64,000 bases of DNA from Sinorhizobium meliloti (GTDB lineage: Bacteria > Pseudomonadota > Alphaproteobacteria > Rhizobiales > Rhizobiaceae), in contig NZ_CP141212.1 in NCBI RefSeq assembly GCF_035610345.1, forward strand, positions 997,976-1,061,975. Direction: 5' to 3'. Position numbers and translations under genes: made by a program. The notes beneath the pieces are model-generated. The model was not told the origin of the DNA and searched no databases. It saw only the letters and a list, made by a program, of their open reading frames with translations. The first letter of the stretch is position 1. Each line of letters begins with the position of its first letter. Positions 61,848 to 64,000 of the stretch are shown here, piece by piece.

Positions 61848-62906
61848 TTAGAAGTCCCGCTGCAGGCGGAGGAAGCCGCTGACAGCGTCGGGCTTGTTGC
61901 TTGCATCCGTGTAGTTGATGGCAAAGCGCGAGGCGAGACCATCGGTGATCTTGTAGTCGGCAGTGACACCGACGCGCCACTGTTCTTCGCTCGAGTCGAA
62001 GCCACCAGCACCGTTGTTCAGAGCGTCCCAGTATTGTGCGCCCGGGGTGATTGCGAGCTTTTCGGAAGCGTTGAAGCGGTACGACGCAGCAACGGTCCAC
62101 TCCGAGTCAGCCCAGTAAGCGTTCGGGTCGGATGCCCAGATGCCGGCGATCTGGAATGTACCCGGACCGGCATCGGCCGAAAGCAGTGCGCGGATCGCGC
62201 CTTCTTCGTACTCGGTGTCGTAGCCGCCGAGCAAGTCGAAGCTTACACCACCGACCGAAGCGGAAACGATACCTTCAACACCGATGCCGTTAGGCTTGGT
62301 CGAGGTGCCTTCAAGTTCATCGATCGCAACACCAGCCTGGAACGTCCCGCCGTCATACATGTAGGCGATCGAGTTGAATTCCGTGTTCTCGCCGATCGAG
62401 TCGGTTTCGCCGTTCAGACCCTTATCCCACCAGCTGTAGAAGAAGCCGGCCTTGAAGCCGCCGAGCTGGATGTAGGCTTCGTCGACGTCGATGAAGCTGT
62501 CGCCTTCGTCGGTGTCGTTGTCGGCGTTGAACTCAGCGGCGAAGAAGCCGGTGAGCGTGCCGTATTCGGTGTCGCTCTTCGAGTCGAACGCGATGTAAGC
62601 GCGGGAGAACATGTCCCAATCGGAAGTGCCGCCAACATAGTCTTTCCGCGGCTTGTCAAGCGTACCCCAGTCCGAACGGTCGTTAACTTCGTCGCGGCCG
62701 AATTCGCCCTGAACGCGGATGAAGCCGCTGATCTTGAGGCAGGTTTCCGTGCCGGGGATGTAGAAGTAGCCCGTGCCGAAAGCGTCGCAGACGCGGACGT
62801 ATTCCATGGGCTCCGGCTCGGCAGCGACGATCGCGTCGGCAGCCTGGGCGCCGGAGACTGCTGCGAGAGCAGCAGAGGAGCCGAGAAGAAGGCTCTTGAT
62901 GTTCAT
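61848..62906 (-). CDS. ropA2: RopA-type outer-membrane porin, second copy
   Basis: A 352-residue porin, paralogue of the gene at 59607-60635. The first 55 residues differ at one position (SSAALAA in place of SAAALAA), the C-terminus is again FLRLQRDF. An insertion of about nine residues (LDKPRKDYVGG region, residues 84-92) in an early extracellular loop and scattered changes in the last third distinguish it. The ATG at 62906 follows GGAGGTCAGAA. Convergent with the other copy, with the recombinase gene in between. Confidence 0.92.
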   Translation of the reverse strand: MNIKSLLLGSSAALAAVSGAQAADAIVAAEPEPMEYVRVCDAFGTGYFYIPGTETCLKISGFIRVQGEFGRDEVNDRSDWGTLDKPRKDYVGGTSDWDMFSRAYIAFDSKSDTEYGTLTGFFAAEFNADNDTDEGDSFIDVDEAYIQLGGFKAGFFYSWWDKGLNGETDSIGENTEFNSIAYMYDGGTFQAGVAIDELEGTSTKPNGIGVEGIVSASVGGVSFDLLGGYDTEYEEGAIRALLSADAGPGTFQIAGIWASDPNAYWADSEWTVAASYRFNASEKLAITPGAQYWDALNNGAGGFDSSEEQWRVGVTADYKITDGLASRFAINYTDASNKPDAVSGFLRLQRDF

Positions 62907-63278
62907 TTCTGACCTCCAGTCAGTCGTGGGAAAGAAATCCTATGATTGGGCGGTCCGGCGAGGACAGCACTGCCACCGTCTTTCCTTCAATTTGGGAGAA
63001 GGTGAGGGGAGGCGCGTCGCGTTCAAATAGAACTTCATGCCACGCGCTTTCGGGCCTGTTGAGATTCGGCCACCCGCCGCCGCTTGTTCGATCGCCTCAT
63101 CCCTGTGCCCGTCACAGGGATGAGAGCAGCGCCGCGTCTGCGGCGCGGGAAGCGTTCTTTCAGCCCAAGGACTTGGCCTGGCTGGATTCCTGTGACAAGC
63201 ACAGTAATGAGGGACCGGGATGTGCGGCTACTACAACTTCCGTTGCGAATATGCGAGGGAACGGTCAACCTGTCACGC

Positions 63279-63405
63279 AATGAAGGTTACGTCTACATTC
63301 TCGCGTCCAAACGAAGCGGGACGTGGTATACGGGCGTGACTTGGGCCCTCCGCGCCGCCTCGCTATCTTCACGGTTTATGAAACGCGCCGAGGACCGCAC
63401 CCTCT
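63279..63405 (+). pseudogene. GIY-YIG endonuclease remnant, copy 1 (frameshifted)
   Basis: The frame encodes NEGYVYILASKRSGTWYTGVT, the start of a UPF0213/GIY-YIG nuclease domain, with no in-frame start codon. A one-base deletion relative to copy 2 just after GGCGTGAC shifts the frame, so it is not functional. About 35 residues of homologous sequence remain. Confidence 0.7.
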
Positions 63406-63530
63406 CCACCTCATTCCTGTGCTTGTTACAGGAATCCAGCAGCGCCGCGTCTGCGGCGCGGAAGAGCCTTTCCAGCCCAAGGACTGGTAGGGCTGTATTC
63501 CTGTGACAAGCGTAGGAATGAGGGACCGAG

Positions 63531-63692
63531 ATGGAAGGTTACGTCTACATTCTCGCATCGAAGCGAAGCGGTACGCTGTACGCGGGCGTGACCCGGAACC
63601 TGCCGTGCCGCCTCGCTATCTTCACGGTTTATGAAACGCGCCGAGAGGTCGCACCCTCTCTACCTCATCCCTGTGACGAGCACAAGGGATGA
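63531..63692 (+). pseudogene. GIY-YIG endonuclease remnant, copy 2 (truncated)
   Basis: An ORF of 53 codons starting MEGYVYILASKRSGTLYAGV keeps the GIY-YIG N-terminal signature and an arginine, then after RLAIFTVYETRREV runs into repeat sequence and stops. The catalytic glutamate and the remainder of the usual 90-100 residue domain are missing, so it is a broken gene inside the mosaic element. Confidence 0.7.
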
Positions 63693-63761
63693 GGCGATCA
63701 AACAAGCGGCGGCGCATGGCCTGACTCTCAACAGGCCTTGGTTTGTCTGCGCGCAGTGGCG

Positions 63762-64000
63762 TCAGCTATAGGGTGAATAGCACTGGCGCCGCGGACCGTT
63801 ATAGGGCTGGAATGTATTGTCCCAGGCTCTATACGAGCGATAGCGCGAGTAGCACCATTCCACATGTGCATTGCCGCCGCCGTAATACCTCGGAGCCGCA
63901 TATCTCGGTTGGCTCAACACGCCACCGACGATCGCGCCGGCGGCCAGGCCGCCAAAGAAAGCTCCGAGATCATCATCGTCGTCGCGGTAGTAGCGGCGAT
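63762..64000 (-). CDS. BA14K family protein (5' truncated by window edge)
   Basis: The visible C-terminal 78 codons contain a hydrophobic Gly-rich segment ([18 protein letters not shown]) and the BA14K signature [19 protein letters not shown] followed by QCYSPYS. BA14K proteins are small lectin-like immunoreactive proteins of Rhizobiales, secreted or membrane-associated. The start is beyond base 64000. Confidence 0.85.
   Translation of the reverse strand, partial: RRYYRDDDDDLGAFFGGLAAGAIVGGVLSQPRYAAPRYYGGGNAHVEWCYSRYRSYRAWDNTFQPYNGPRRQCYSPYS

Larger units (their letters stand above)
63053..63737. mobile_element. Mosaic repeat element bounded by imperfect inverted repeats, with GIY-YIG remnants
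   Basis: The left end GGCCTGTTGAGATTCGGCC-ACC-CGCCGCCGCTTGTT and the reverse complement of the right end (63690-63737) match closely, giving inverted ends of about 48 bases around 685 bases. Inside are repeated blocks: CATCCCTGTGCCCGTCACAGGGATGA-like palindromes, GCGCCGCGTCTGCGGCGC hairpins (near 63128 and 63440), and CAGCCCAAGGACT. Two fragments of a GIY-YIG gene lie 252 bases apart. The parts resemble RIME-type rhizobial repeats. A partial copy lies at 7626-7740. Confidence 0.75.

Noticed and set aside
1..64000. CRISPR arrays and intact insertion sequences
   Set aside because: No regularly spaced direct repeats of CRISPR type and no transposase-like frame were found; the only mobile signs are the recombinase and the mosaic repeats.

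Overview
This window looks like chromosomal DNA of a Sinorhizobium/Ensifer species, close to S. meliloti or S. medicae. The reasons are a MucR/Ros zinc-finger regulator downstream of a pha/mrp-type cation antiporter operon, a feuN-feuP-feuQ locus, cytochrome c maturation genes of the cycHJKL type followed by a DegP-like protease, a glnE-pleC convergent pair, two ropA-type porins, and rhizobial intergenic mosaic repeats. GC content is high and genes are dense. No ribosomal RNA, CRISPR array or intact insertion sequence was seen. Species and gene names come from remembered protein families and gene order; no database search was run.

Layout. 1-2103: the 3' half of a pha/mrp antiporter operon (D, E, F, G), with stop and start codons overlapping. 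2509-4183: mucR, sufE and a DUF5330 protein. 4681-7623: a DivJ-like cell-cycle histidine kinase, a membrane-anchored peptidoglycan-binding protein and a DUF1491 protein. 7795-11875: accessory genes (DUF2336, SH3 domain, DUF883-like, a 56-residue basic protein, a split DUF1254/DUF1214 pair). 11973-15379: a class A penicillin-binding protein, a YcgN-type cysteine-cluster protein, a YjbR/MmcQ protein and a 46-residue ORF. 15724-18723: feuNPQ, the osmosensory system for cyclic glucan export, then a lipoprotein. 18895-22923: cycHJKL (ccmI, E, F, H). 23194-26989: degP-like protease, response regulator and sensor kinase. 27025-32359: glnE convergent with a PleC-like kinase. 32649-42897: pepN, two transporters, two tiny ORFs, a uracil-DNA glycosylase-like protein, an Hsp70-like protein and ETF-ubiquinone oxidoreductase. 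43452-45558: a betaine/choline-type ABC binding protein and permease with no ATPase beside them. 45658-51796: an oxidoreductase divergent from an HxlR regulator, a lipid-kinase-like protein, and a lipid-linked glycosylation cassette (GT2, GT-C, YbhN-like). 51825-57525: amn, YnfA, small membrane proteins, GST, DUF2147 and an aminotransferase. 57787-64000: an accessory region with tRNA-Ser(GCT), hicAB, two porins in inverted orientation around a tyrosine recombinase, a mosaic repeat with broken GIY-YIG copies, and a truncated BA14K gene.

How it fits together. Much of the window concerns the cell envelope and its signalling: the DivJ and PleC homologues act in opposite directions on DivK in the CtrA pathway; FeuQ/FeuP senses periplasmic osmotic state; DegP, the penicillin-binding protein, the peptidoglycan-binding protein, the porins and the glycosyltransferase cassette build or guard the envelope. 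Full or near-full CtrA-type boxes (TTAA-N7-TTAA) lie in several intergenic regions. The most unusual structures are the inverted porin pair around a recombinase, the inverted-repeat-bounded mosaic element near the right edge, and an exact 75-bp-period tandem repeat grown from the 3' end of the ETF-QO gene.
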